A program made the translations under genes and the position numbers. This document shows positions 45,791 through 53,288 of a stretch of DNA of 64,000 nucleotides, one piece after another. A model generated the notes under the pieces. It was not told the DNA's origin and did not search any database. It saw only the letters and a program-made list of their open reading frames with translations. How positions within the stretch are numbered: position 1 is the stretch's first letter; every line of letters begins with the position of its first letter. The stretch comes from Pseudomonas floridensis (GTDB lineage: Bacteria > Pseudomonadota > Gammaproteobacteria > Pseudomonadales > Pseudomonadaceae): the NCBI RefSeq assembly GCF_002087235.1, contig NZ_MUIO01000093.1, positions 1 through 64,000 on the forward strand. Direction: 5' to 3'.

Positions 45791-46006
45791 ATGTCAATGC
45801 CTTCCCCGGCTCGACAGTGCGTCTATCGCATTCAATTCCCGACCGCTTCCGGTCCGTACTTCCCATGCTCACCACCTCGTGACATCACACTAAGCGTCGA
45901 TGCACTCGCTGCACGTTTCCAGCACTTCCATGCAGTGGTCTGCAGGCACACTCCTGCCTGTTTCCCGTTTTTGTTACGGGATGTATCCGGCAATCGAACG
46001 AACTGA
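45791..46006 (+). CDS. Short frame after an intact ribosome site, leader peptide or remnant
   Basis: 71 codons (MSMPSPARQCVYRIQFPTAS onward) with GGAG eight bases before the ATG. The protein has no recognisable domain or signal peptide and ends 45 bases before tctC. In related pseudomonads an opdH-type porin gene starts at about this place, so the site may be what remains of it. Coding status is uncertain. Confidence 0.35.
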   Translation: MSMPSPARQCVYRIQFPTASGPYFPCSPPRDITLSVDALAARFQHFHAVVCRHTPACFPFLLRDVSGNRTN

Positions 46007-46022
46007 ACAGCTTTCCACATCC

Positions 46023-46044
46023 AAAAACAAAAACATCTCAGGAG
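46023..46044 (+). promoter_or_regulatory. Crc/Hfq motif and ribosome site of tctC
   Basis: AAAAACAA at 46023-46030 fits AAnAAnAA and lies ten bases before GGAG (46041-46044), which is seven bases from the tctC ATG. Catabolite repression of translation is inferred. Confidence 0.5.
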
Positions 46045-46051
46045 ACTGAAC

Positions 46052-47029
46052 ATGAAACTTTCCTTGCGTCAGATAGCAATGACTGCCGGCTGCATGCTGG
46101 TGGCCACGCAGTTGCTCGCCGAGCCCAAACGCCCTGAATGCATCGCGCCAGCCTCGCCAGGTGGCGGTTTCGACCTGACCTGCAAACTGGTCCAGAGCGC
46201 GCTGATCAACGAGAAAATCCTCACAAGCCCAATGCGGGTGACTTACATGCCGGGTGGTGTCGGTGCAGTGGCTTACAACGCGGTGGTGGCGCAACGTCCG
46301 GCCGATGCCGGCACCCTCGTCGCCTGGTCCAGCGGCTCGTTGCTCAATCTGGCGCAGGGCAAGTTCGGTCGCTTCGATGAAAACGCCGTGCGCTGGCTGG
46401 CCGCGGTCGGCACCAGCTATGGCGCGATCGCGGTCAAGAGCGACTCGCCTTACAAAAATCTCGATGATCTGGTCAAGGCCCTCAAGGCCGATCCGAGCAA
46501 AGTGGTGATCGGCTCGGGTGGCACCGTCGGCAGTCAGGACTGGATGCAGACCGCACTGATCGCCAAGGCCGCCGGGATCAATCCACGCGTGCTGCGCTAC
46601 GTGGCGCTGGAGGGTGGCGGTGAAATCGCCACGGCACTGCTCGGCGGGCATATTCAGGTCGGCAGCACCGACATTTCCGACTCCATGCCGCACATCCTGA
46701 GCGGTGACATGCGCCTGTTGGCGGTGTTCGCCGAACAACGCATCGACGAACCGGAAATGAAAGACATCCCCACCGCCAGAGAGCAGGGCTACGACATCGT
46801 CTGGCCGGTAGTGCGTGGCTTCTACCTCGGGCCGAAGGTCAGCGATGAAGACTATAACTGGTGGAAAGCCTCGTTCGACAAAATGCTCGCCTCGCAAGAG
46901 TTCGCCAAGCTGCGTGACCAGCGCGAGCTGTTCCCGTTCGCCATGACCGGCGTCGAACTGGACACCTACGTCAAGAAACAGGTGGCCGACTACAAAGTGC
47001 TGGCCAAGGAATTCGGCCTGATTCAGTGA
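46052..47029 (+). CDS. tctC: Tripartite tricarboxylate transporter substrate-binding protein
   Basis: 325 residues with signal peptide QIAMTAGCMLVATQLLA. The Bug/TctC fold shows CIAPASPGGGFDLTCKLVQS, MPGGVGAVAYNAVV and a C-terminal FGLIQ. It binds citrate or another tricarboxylate in the periplasm for TctAB. It is first of tctC-tctB-tctA, divergent from tctDE. Confidence 0.93.
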   Translation: MKLSLRQIAMTAGCMLVATQLLAEPKRPECIAPASPGGGFDLTCKLVQSALINEKILTSPMRVTYMPGGVGAVAYNAVVAQRPADAGTLVAWSSGSLLNLAQGKFGRFDENAVRWLAAVGTSYGAIAVKSDSPYKNLDDLVKALKADPSKVVIGSGGTVGSQDWMQTALIAKAAGINPRVLRYVALEGGGEIATALLGGHIQVGSTDISDSMPHILSGDMRLLAVFAEQRIDEPEMKDIPTAREQGYDIVWPVVRGFYLGPKVSDEDYNWWKASFDKMLASQEFAKLRDQRELFPFAMTGVELDTYVKKQVADYKVLAKEFGLIQ

Positions 47030-47091
47030 TTGCAGCCAATTGACTGACATTCGGTTGCGCCTGCCGGACAGGCGCGACTCAGGAGCTTCCC

Positions 47092-47550
47092 ATGGTCATA
47101 CAACGCATTTTTGCCGGCGTTCTGCTGTTGGCCTGCATCGGCCTGGCCCTTATGGCCTGGCCCTATCAGGCGCCTTTTTCGTACGAACCGGTGGGCCCTC
47201 GAGCCTTTCCGTTGTTGATGCTCGGTCTGATGGGCGTCGCCCTGTTGTACCTGCTGTTTCGCCCGACCCCGATCGTGCACAGCGAAGACGAGCCTGAGCT
47301 GGACCGCGAAACACTGGTCAAGATCGCCATCTGCATTGGCCTGCTGCTGGTGTTCGCCGGCCTGTTCGAACCGCTGGGTTTCATTCTCAGCAGCATCCTG
47401 ATCGGCATTCCCATGGCACGCCTGTATGGCGGGCGCTGGGTGCCCAGTGTGGTGGTGGTGATTCTGATGAGCGTCGGCCTTTACCTGCTGTTCGATAAAG
47501 CCATGGACGTTCCCTTGCCTTTGGGCCTGCTCAGCGTTCTGGAGAATTAA
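47092..47550 (+). CDS. tctB: Tripartite tricarboxylate transporter small membrane protein
   Basis: 152 residues with four hydrophobic segments (IFAGVLLLACIGLALMAW, AFPLLMLGLMGVALLYLLF, IAICIGLLLVFAGLF, VVVVILMSVGLYLLF). YEPVGPRAFP is the TctB signature. It is the small subunit of the sodium-coupled importer, 62 bases after tctC and two before tctA. Confidence 0.92.
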   Translation: MVIQRIFAGVLLLACIGLALMAWPYQAPFSYEPVGPRAFPLLMLGLMGVALLYLLFRPTPIVHSEDEPELDRETLVKIAICIGLLLVFAGLFEPLGFILSSILIGIPMARLYGGRWVPSVVVVILMSVGLYLLFDKAMDVPLPLGLLSVLEN

Positions 47551-47552
47551 AC

Positions 47553-49067
47553 GTGGATACTTTCAGCTACCTGGGTCAAGGCTTCGGCGTGGCCTTGACG
47601 CCCTACAACCTCATCACCGCTCTGTCCGGCACCTTGATAGGCACCGTGGTCGGCCTGTTGCCGGGCCTGGGGCCGATCAACGGCGTGGCGCTGTTGATTC
47701 CCATCGCGTTTGCCCTGGGCCTTCCGCCTGAATCGGCGCTGATCCTGCTGGCCGCGGTCTATCTGGGGTGCGAGTACGGCGGGCGCATCAGCTCGATCCT
47801 GCTGAACATTCCGGGAGAGGCGTCCACGGTCATGACCACGCTGGACGGCTACCCGATGGCGCGTCAGGGCCTGGCCGGTGTCGCGCTGTCGTTGTCGGCA
47901 TGGAGTTCGTTCATCGGTGCATTCATTGCTACCTGCGGGATGGTGCTGTTCGCGCCGTTGTTGGCCAAATGGGCGATTGCCTTCGGACCGGCGGAATACT
48001 TCGTGCTGATGGTCTTCGCCATCGTCTGCCTGGGCGGCATGGCCGGCGACAAGCCGCTCAAGACGTTCATCGCAGCGCTGATCGGACTGTTTCTGTCGGC
48101 GGTCGGCATCGATGCCAACAGCGGCGTGTATCGCTTCACCGGTGACAACATCCACCTGGCCGACGGTATCCAGTTCGTCGTACTGGTGCTGGGGCTGTTT
48201 TCCATCAGCGAAATCCTTCTGCTGCTGGAGAAAACCCACCGTGGTCAGGAAGCGGTGAAAGCCACCGGGCGCATGATGTTCAACCTCAAGGAAGCGGCAG
48301 CGGTGTTCGTGGTGAACATTCGCTGCGGACTGATGGGGTTCATTCTCGGCGTGCTGCCGGGTGCGGGCGCGACGCTGGCCAGCGCCGTGGCTTACATGAC
48401 GGAAAAACGCATCGCCGGGCCTGAGGGCAAATTCGGCCAGGGTGACATGCGCGGTCTGGCCGCACCGGAAACCGCCATCGGGGCCACGGCCTGTGGCGCG
48501 CTGGTGCCGATGCTGACGCTGGGGGTTCCGGGTTCCGGCACCACGGCGGTGATGATCGGCGCCCTGTCGCTGTACAACATTACGCCCGGTCCGATGCTGT
48601 TTCAGCAGCAACCGGACATTGTCTGGGGCCTGATCGCCTCGCTGTTCATCGCCAACATCATGCTGGTGATCCTGAACATCCCGATGATCCGCATCTTTAC
48701 CCGCATCCTCGCCGTGCCGAACTGGGCGCTGGTGCCGGTCATCGCGATCATCACCGGGATCGGCGTCTATGCCGTGCACGCCACCACCTTCGATCTGTTT
48801 CTGATGGTCGGTATCGGCATCTTCGGGTACATCCTGCGCAAGCTGGACTTCCCGCTGTCGCCCATTCTGCTGGGGTTCATCCTCGGTGGGCTGATGGAGC
48901 AGAACCTGCGGCGCGCCCTGTCGATCTCCAATGGTGAACTGGGCATTCTCTGGGCCAGTCCGATTACCCTCGGTGTGTGGGTGCTGACCGTGTTCATGCT
49001 GCTGTTCCCGCTGATCCGTATCTGGCGCAAACGTGCCAGACAGCGAGTTGCCATGACCGATGTCTGA
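47553..49067 (+). CDS. tctA: Tripartite tricarboxylate transporter large membrane protein
   Basis: 504 residues from GTG 47553 with about eleven TM helices. The conserved GTLIGTVVGLLPGLGPINGVA and the repeated-half motif FILGVLPGAGATLASAVAYM are the TctA signature. It forms the transport path with TctB. Its last codons overlap the AbrB-family gene start by eight bases. Confidence 0.94.
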   Translation: MDTFSYLGQGFGVALTPYNLITALSGTLIGTVVGLLPGLGPINGVALLIPIAFALGLPPESALILLAAVYLGCEYGGRISSILLNIPGEASTVMTTLDGYPMARQGLAGVALSLSAWSSFIGAFIATCGMVLFAPLLAKWAIAFGPAEYFVLMVFAIVCLGGMAGDKPLKTFIAALIGLFLSAVGIDANSGVYRFTGDNIHLADGIQFVVLVLGLFSISEILLLLEKTHRGQEAVKATGRMMFNLKEAAAVFVVNIRCGLMGFILGVLPGAGATLASAVAYMTEKRIAGPEGKFGQGDMRGLAAPETAIGATACGALVPMLTLGVPGSGTTAVMIGALSLYNITPGPMLFQQQPDIVWGLIASLFIANIMLVILNIPMIRIFTRILAVPNWALVPVIAIITGIGVYAVHATTFDLFLMVGIGIFGYILRKLDFPLSPILLGFILGGLMEQNLRRALSISNGELGILWASPITLGVWVLTVFMLLFPLIRIWRKRARQRVAMTDV

Positions 49068-50094
49068 TTCGTCCTTGCGCAACTGGTGGCCGACGCCTCT
49101 GGTCGGCCTGCTGGGTGGTTACCTCGCCAGTCTGGTCGGCTGGCCGTTGCCCTGGATGGTCGGCTCGCTGCTGGCGATCATCCTCGTGCGCTGCCTGACT
49201 GCATGGCAGATCACCCAGATACCCGGTGGCCGCAAATGCGGCCAGTTGGTCATCGGGATCGGCATCGGCCTGCATTTCACACCCGTGGTGATCGAGCAGG
49301 TGCTGGCGCATTTCGGACTGATTTTCTTCGGTGCACTGGTCACCAGCCTGTCGTGTCTGGTCGGCGTGTGGCTGATGCTGCGCACCGGGGAGGATCGTCC
49401 GACCGCGTTCTTTTCCAGCATGCCGGGCGGATCCGGCGAGATGGTCAACCTCGGCGCACGCAACGGAGCGACCCTGAGCAGCGTGGCGGCGGCGCAGAGT
49501 CTGCGGGTGCTGGCGGTAGTGTTATGCGTTCCGGCGATTTTCAAATACCTGCTCGGCGATGGCGCCCCGGCAGTGCACGTCACCAGCGTCGATTGGCGCT
49601 GGCTGGCGTTTCTGCTGCCCTGCGGCGCATTGCTGGCCTGGGGATGGCAACGTCTCAAGCAACCCAATCCGTGGCTGTTCGGACCGCTGTTGCTCAGCGC
49701 CGTGGTCAGCGTGGTCTGGGACCTGAAAATCGGTTTGCCCAACGGCGCCAGCCAGTTGGGTCAGCTGTTGATCGGCAGCGGACTGGGCTGTCATTTCAAT
49801 CGGGAATTCTTCCGGCGTGCGCCGTCGTTTCTGGCGCGAACGCTGCTGGGCACCGCGCTGACCATGATGATCGCAGCCCTGGCCGCCGTGGGGCTCAGCG
49901 CCCTCACCCACCTGGACTTGCGCTCACTGACACTGGGCATGATGCCCGGCGGTATCGCCGAGATGAGCCTGACCGCAGAGGTGTTGCAACTGTCGGTGCC
50001 GCTGGTCACCGCGATGCAGGTCATGCGCTTGCTGTTCGTGCTGTTCCTGGCCGAGCCGCTGTTCCGACGCTGGAACAGGCGACTCGAGAACTGA
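49060..50094 (+). CDS. AbrB/AmoA-family membrane protein (not the DNA-binding AbrB)
   Basis: 344 residues with about ten hydrophobic helices in two repeated halves. GGYLASLVGWPLPWMVGSLL and later FSSMPGGSGEMVNLG and LGMMPGGIAEMSLTAEV are repeat signatures of this family. It is often seen after TctABC-type operons and may be an accessory carrier. It overlaps tctA, so it is coupled. There is no DNA-binding domain. Confidence 0.85.
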   Translation: MSDSSLRNWWPTPLVGLLGGYLASLVGWPLPWMVGSLLAIILVRCLTAWQITQIPGGRKCGQLVIGIGIGLHFTPVVIEQVLAHFGLIFFGALVTSLSCLVGVWLMLRTGEDRPTAFFSSMPGGSGEMVNLGARNGATLSSVAAAQSLRVLAVVLCVPAIFKYLLGDGAPAVHVTSVDWRWLAFLLPCGALLAWGWQRLKQPNPWLFGPLLLSAVVSVVWDLKIGLPNGASQLGQLLIGSGLGCHFNREFFRRAPSFLARTLLGTALTMMIAALAAVGLSALTHLDLRSLTLGMMPGGIAEMSLTAEVLQLSVPLVTAMQVMRLLFVLFLAEPLFRRWNRRLEN

Positions 50095-50098
50095 CGCT

Positions 50099-50791
50099 TC
50101 AGAGCGTCGGCAAACGCCAGTCGATCGGCTGGAGGCCATTCTGTTCGAGGTACTTGTTGGCCCGTCCGAAATGCCCGTTGCCGATGAACCCCTTGTAAGC
50201 CGACAGCGGCGATGGATGGACTGAGGTCAGCACCAGATGCTTGGTCGCGTCGACCAGCTTCTGTTTGCTCTGTGCGTGCGCGCCCCATAACAGAAACACC
50301 AGGTGCGGTTGATGCTCGCTGACCACCTGAATGATCCGGTCGGTGAAATGCTGCCAGCCCTTGCCCGCATGGGACGCCGCATTGGCCCGCTCGACAGTAA
50401 GGGTGGTATTAAGCAGCAGAACACCCTGATCCGCCCAGGATTGCAGGCAGCCGTGGTTGGGGATGTCGATGTTCAGGTCGCGTTTCAGTTCTTTGTAGAT
50501 GTTGACCAGTGACGGTGGCGTCTGCACGCCAGGCTGTACGGAGAAGCACAAGCCGTGGGCCTGACGGGGGCCGTGATAGGGATCCTGACCGAGAATCACC
50601 ACTTTCACGTTATCCAGCGGCGTGGAGTTGAGCGCGTTGAAGATCAGCGGACCTGGCGGATAAATTTCCTTGCCTGCGGCATGCTCCTGACGCAGGAACT
50701 CACGCAGCTGGTGCATATAGGGCTTGTCGAACTCGTCGCGCAGCGCTTCTTTCCAGCTGGGTTCAAGCTTGATGCGGTCGTCGCTAGTCAT
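50099..50791 (-). CDS. ung: Uracil-DNA glycosylase
   Basis: 230 residues from ATG 50791 (MTSDDRIKLEPSWKEALRDE). The water-activating loop GQDPYHGPRQAHGLCFSV and the Leu-loop HPSPLSAYKGFIG are complete. It removes uracil from DNA. It converges on the AbrB-family gene with a four-base gap. Confidence 0.96.
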   Translation of the reverse strand: MTSDDRIKLEPSWKEALRDEFDKPYMHQLREFLRQEHAAGKEIYPPGPLIFNALNSTPLDNVKVVILGQDPYHGPRQAHGLCFSVQPGVQTPPSLVNIYKELKRDLNIDIPNHGCLQSWADQGVLLLNTTLTVERANAASHAGKGWQHFTDRIIQVVSEHQPHLVFLLWGAHAQSKQKLVDATKHLVLTSVHPSPLSAYKGFIGNGHFGRANKYLEQNGLQPIDWRLPTL

Positions 50792-50961
50792 GGTCACATC
50801 CGGTAAAAATCTTGCGCGGACACTAGGAAAGCTCGTCACCAAAGTCAAATACACCGCGTCGATATGAGCTTTTTCCTACACTCAACCGCAGATTTGCCTT
50901 GCAACTAAGTGGTACAGCGTAAAGACCAACGTTAACTGCCGTGCACGTCAGAGAGGTTACG

Positions 50962-52074
50962 ATGAATCTGCAATTCGAAGAACTTCACGCTCAAGGCACC
51001 TCGCGCATCGGGATTGCCACGCTGGACGCCGAGAAGTCGCTCAACGCCTTGTCGCTGCCGATGATTCTGGCGCTTCAGGATCAGCTGGACGCGTGGGCAG
51101 GTGATCCGCGGATCGTGTGCGTGTTGCTGCGCGGCAATGGCGCGAAGGCGTTCTGTGCCGGCGGCGATGTACGCACGCTGGCGGAAACCTGCCTGAACGA
51201 GCCGGGGACCGTGCCCCCCTTGGCGGCGCATTTCTTCGGCGCTGAATATCGGCTCGATTACAGTTTGCACACCTACCCCAAACCGTTGATCTGCTGGGCG
51301 CATGGCTACGTGCTGGGTGGCGGCATGGGCCTGCTGCAGGGTGCCAATATCCGCATCGTCACCCAAAGCAGCCGCCTGGCAATGCCTGAGATCAGCATCG
51401 GCCTGTACCCCGATGTCGGCGCCAGTTGGTTCCTGTCACGTCTGCCGGGGAAACTGGGTCTGTTTCTCGGTCTGACCGCCTCGCACGTCAACGGGCGCGA
51501 CGCGCTGGATCTGGACCTTGCCGACCGTTGCTTGCTCGACGACCAGCAAGCGGACCTGATCGACGGTCTGGTGCAGCTCAACTGGCAGGAACAGGTTGGC
51601 GTACAACTCAACAGCCTGCTCAAGGCGCTGCAGCACGAAGCGCACGTTGAACTGCCCGAGGCCCAATGGCTGCCGCGCAGGGAGAGGATCGACAGCTTGC
51701 TGGACGTGGGCAATCTGGTCTGTGCCTGGCAGGCAATCAGTCACTTGCAGCATCAGGACGACGCATTACTGGCCAAAGGTGCCAGGAATCTGGTCGAAGG
51801 CTGTCCTGTCACCGCGCACCTGGTCTGGGAACAGATCGGCCGCGCCCGCCACCTGTCATTGGCTCAGGTGTTCCAGATGGAATACGCCATGAGCCTCAAT
51901 TGCTGCCGTCATCCGGAGTTCAGCGAGGGCGTACGCGCAAGACTGATAGACAAGGACCATAAGCCGCACTGGCACTGGCCGGACGTCAGTAAAGTCCCTC
52001 TTGCGGTGATCGAGGCACATTTTGAAAAGGTCTGGGAAGGCCGCCATCCGTTGGCGGACCTGTCGGAATACTGA
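50962..52074 (+). CDS. Enoyl-CoA hydratase/isomerase family, 3-hydroxyisobutyryl-CoA hydrolase type
   Basis: 370 residues from ATG 50962 with GAGAGG before it. Oxyanion-hole segments are AFCAGGDVRTLAE and GYVLGGGMGLLQGANIRIV; the HIBYL-CoA hydrolase acids lie in MPEISIGLYPDVGASWFLSR. Length and the ECH_2-type C-terminus (SEGVRARLIDKDHKPHW) favour the hydrolase of valine breakdown over a plain hydratase. No other branched-chain genes are near. Confidence 0.82.
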   Translation: MNLQFEELHAQGTSRIGIATLDAEKSLNALSLPMILALQDQLDAWAGDPRIVCVLLRGNGAKAFCAGGDVRTLAETCLNEPGTVPPLAAHFFGAEYRLDYSLHTYPKPLICWAHGYVLGGGMGLLQGANIRIVTQSSRLAMPEISIGLYPDVGASWFLSRLPGKLGLFLGLTASHVNGRDALDLDLADRCLLDDQQADLIDGLVQLNWQEQVGVQLNSLLKALQHEAHVELPEAQWLPRRERIDSLLDVGNLVCAWQAISHLQHQDDALLAKGARNLVEGCPVTAHLVWEQIGRARHLSLAQVFQMEYAMSLNCCRHPEFSEGVRARLIDKDHKPHWHWPDVSKVPLAVIEAHFEKVWEGRHPLADLSEY

Positions 52075-52140
52075 TCTGGAAGGTCGGCCCTGTTTGCGAA
52101 CCAGTTCGGCCGTTGCGCCTCGAAACGGCTTGCAGACTTT

Positions 52141-52269
52141 TTCGCGGACAAGTTGGCTCCCACGAGGCAAGCTGCCCCCCAAAAGTCAGATGAATGTCCA
52201 ACTGTTGGGCGGCAGATCACTCTTCCATGACGCTGATTTTTTTAACGTGGGAGCCAACTTGTCCGCGAA
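52141..52269. repeat. REPIN: perfect 24-bp inverted REP pair
   Basis: TTCGCGGACAAGTTGGCTCC plus CACG (52141-52164) is exactly inverted at 52246-52269, 81 bases apart. The core resembles the REPs at 12.9 kb. It sits between convergent genes, the usual REPIN position, and a T-run (52237-52243) lies inside. The whole 217-bp gap holds nothing else I can support. Confidence 0.85.
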
Positions 52270-52291
52270 ATCGATCGAGTCGCAATACCAC

Positions 52292-52732
52292 CTAGCGATG
52301 GCCTCCACGCCCGCCTCGGCCGTCACCTCTTCCGTGATCACGCCCGCCTCGGCCGCCGTGATCGTCCCAACCGCGATTGCCACGGTAGTCGCCGCGGTAA
52401 TTTCCACGATAGCCATCATTGCCACGCAAACCATCGTTGCGCCAGCCATAGCCCGGCTGGCGGCCGGGTACGTAGTAGCGCGGCTGTGGCGGCGGCGCGT
52501 AATAACGCAGTGCCGGGGCGTAATAGCGTTGTTGGTAGTAGCGCGGTTGAGGCGCCACGTAGATGCGTCGTTCCTGATAATAGGTGGAACGATAGCCATT
52601 GTCATAAGCGTATCCGCCAGCGACGACCGTCGTCGGTTGCGTGTACACATCGGATTCGTAGTAACCAGGGCCTGCGTAGCAACCAGCAAGGAAAAGGGTC
52701 AGCAAAACGATAAGCAAGGGTCTTCGATACAT
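52292..52732 (-). CDS. Tyr/Arg/Gly-rich lipoprotein of unknown function
   Basis: 146 residues from ATG 52732. The leader MYRRPLLIVLLTLFLAGC ends in a lipobox with C18. The mature part is low-complexity: YYQERRIYVAPQPRYYQQRY, PPPQPRYYVPGRQPGYGWRN, then repeated GNDGYRGNYRGDYRGN and a final Gly/Arg/Asp/His-rich tail. I recognise no domain. An envelope structural or RNA/metal-sticky role cannot be told apart from sequence. Confidence 0.75.
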   Translation of the reverse strand: MYRRPLLIVLLTLFLAGCYAGPGYYESDVYTQPTTVVAGGYAYDNGYRSTYYQERRIYVAPQPRYYQQRYYAPALRYYAPPPQPRYYVPGRQPGYGWRNDGLRGNDGYRGNYRGDYRGNRGWDDHGGRGGRDHGRGDGRGGRGGHR

Positions 52733-53060
52733 GGCGGCCTCCCGGACCGCGATTGGGCACGAACCAGCGACGCTGGTCGGCGTCTGCCAAGTGGCTGGCG
52801 GACGAAGAATCAGACACTCAAAAGGCTGTCTAGTGCGGCCGTCCCCGCCCCGCCGATCAACGGCGACACGCGCAAAAATGCCCGAAAAGCCCCTGAAATC
52901 AAGGTGTTCAGCCCTGTATCCGCTTATTACAAAGGTGCTACAAAACATTTCAACCTGACGCCTCATCGCGGTGCGGACGCGCACCAGCACAAGGCATGTT
53001 GCGGGGTTCGGTCGTTCGATAAAACGGAAGCGCCCCTTGAAAAACGGGGCTATGGGTGAG
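52733..53060. other. Divergent intergenic region before the guanidine operon
   Basis: I see no supported gene. A 5-bp stem GCCCC/GGGGC at 53032-53050 and an inverted GGTGC/GCACC at 52970-52985 are the only small symmetries. The promoters of the leftward lipoprotein and part of the guanidine operon control region should lie here. Confidence 0.45.
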
Positions 53061-53078
53061 TTGGCACAACTCTCGCTT
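53061..53078 (+). promoter_or_regulatory. Sigma-54-like -24/-12 promoter of the guanidine operon
   Basis: TTGGCACAACTCTCGCTT fits TTGGCACrnnnnTTGCw with one mismatch, and the GG and GC are exactly ten bases apart (53063-64 and 53075-76). RNA would start near 53088, ahead of the riboswitch. Nitrogen control by NtrC fits a nitrogen-source operon, but I found no clear NtrC site. Confidence 0.55.
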
Positions 53079-53131
53079 AGCAGCCTGTGTGCAGGAGTCA
53101 ACACACGGTTCGCGGCACCACAATTTGCAAT

Positions 53132-53230
53132 AGCTGACTAGGGTTCCGGCTTGCCAGACGGCAAGTGGCTGGTCCGAGAGTTGGCGACCTCCAGTAGAGG
53201 TTACACGGCGGGACAAAAGCCCGGGAGACA
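53132..53230 (+). ncRNA. Guanidine-I (ykkC) riboswitch aptamer
   Basis: The conserved ykkC blocks are in order: GACTAGGGTTCCGGC, CTGGTCCGAGAG and ACGGCGGGACAAAAGCCCGG followed by GAGA. Members of this class bind free guanidinium. It lies in the leader of a guanidine transport/carboxylation operon, 59 bases before the first start codon. Confidence 0.93.
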
Positions 53231-53269
53231 GGACACCAGTGGTGTCACGTTGCTCCTGGCCGCCCTTTT
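53207..53269 (+). terminator. Terminator that competes with the riboswitch aptamer
   Basis: GGCGG (53207-53211) can pair with CCGCC (53260-53264), and CCGGGAG (53221-53227) with CTCCTGG (53253-53259), ahead of CTTTT. This uses the last aptamer stem, so guanidine binding would prevent it, giving an ON switch. A small hairpin GACACC/GGTGTC (53232-53246) lies inside. Folded by hand. Confidence 0.65.
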
Positions 53270-53288
53270 CACTACTGGAGATCTCTCG

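Noticed and set aside
47547..49082. 511-codon leftward open frame
   Set aside because: Antisense to tctA. Its protein is a His/Gln/Asp/Arg-rich shadow with no domain.
49060..50094. AbrB-type transcription factor
   Set aside because: The shared name is misleading; this is a ten-helix membrane protein without a DNA-binding domain.
52970..52985. GGTGC/GCACC inverted repeat as an NtrC site
   Set aside because: The half-sites are in the opposite order to the NtrC consensus (GCACC...GGTGC).
53113..53129. Second -24/-12-like element (GGCACC...TTTGCA)
   Set aside because: The GG-GC spacing is 11, not 10, so sigma-54 recognition is unlikely; the 53061-53078 element fits better.
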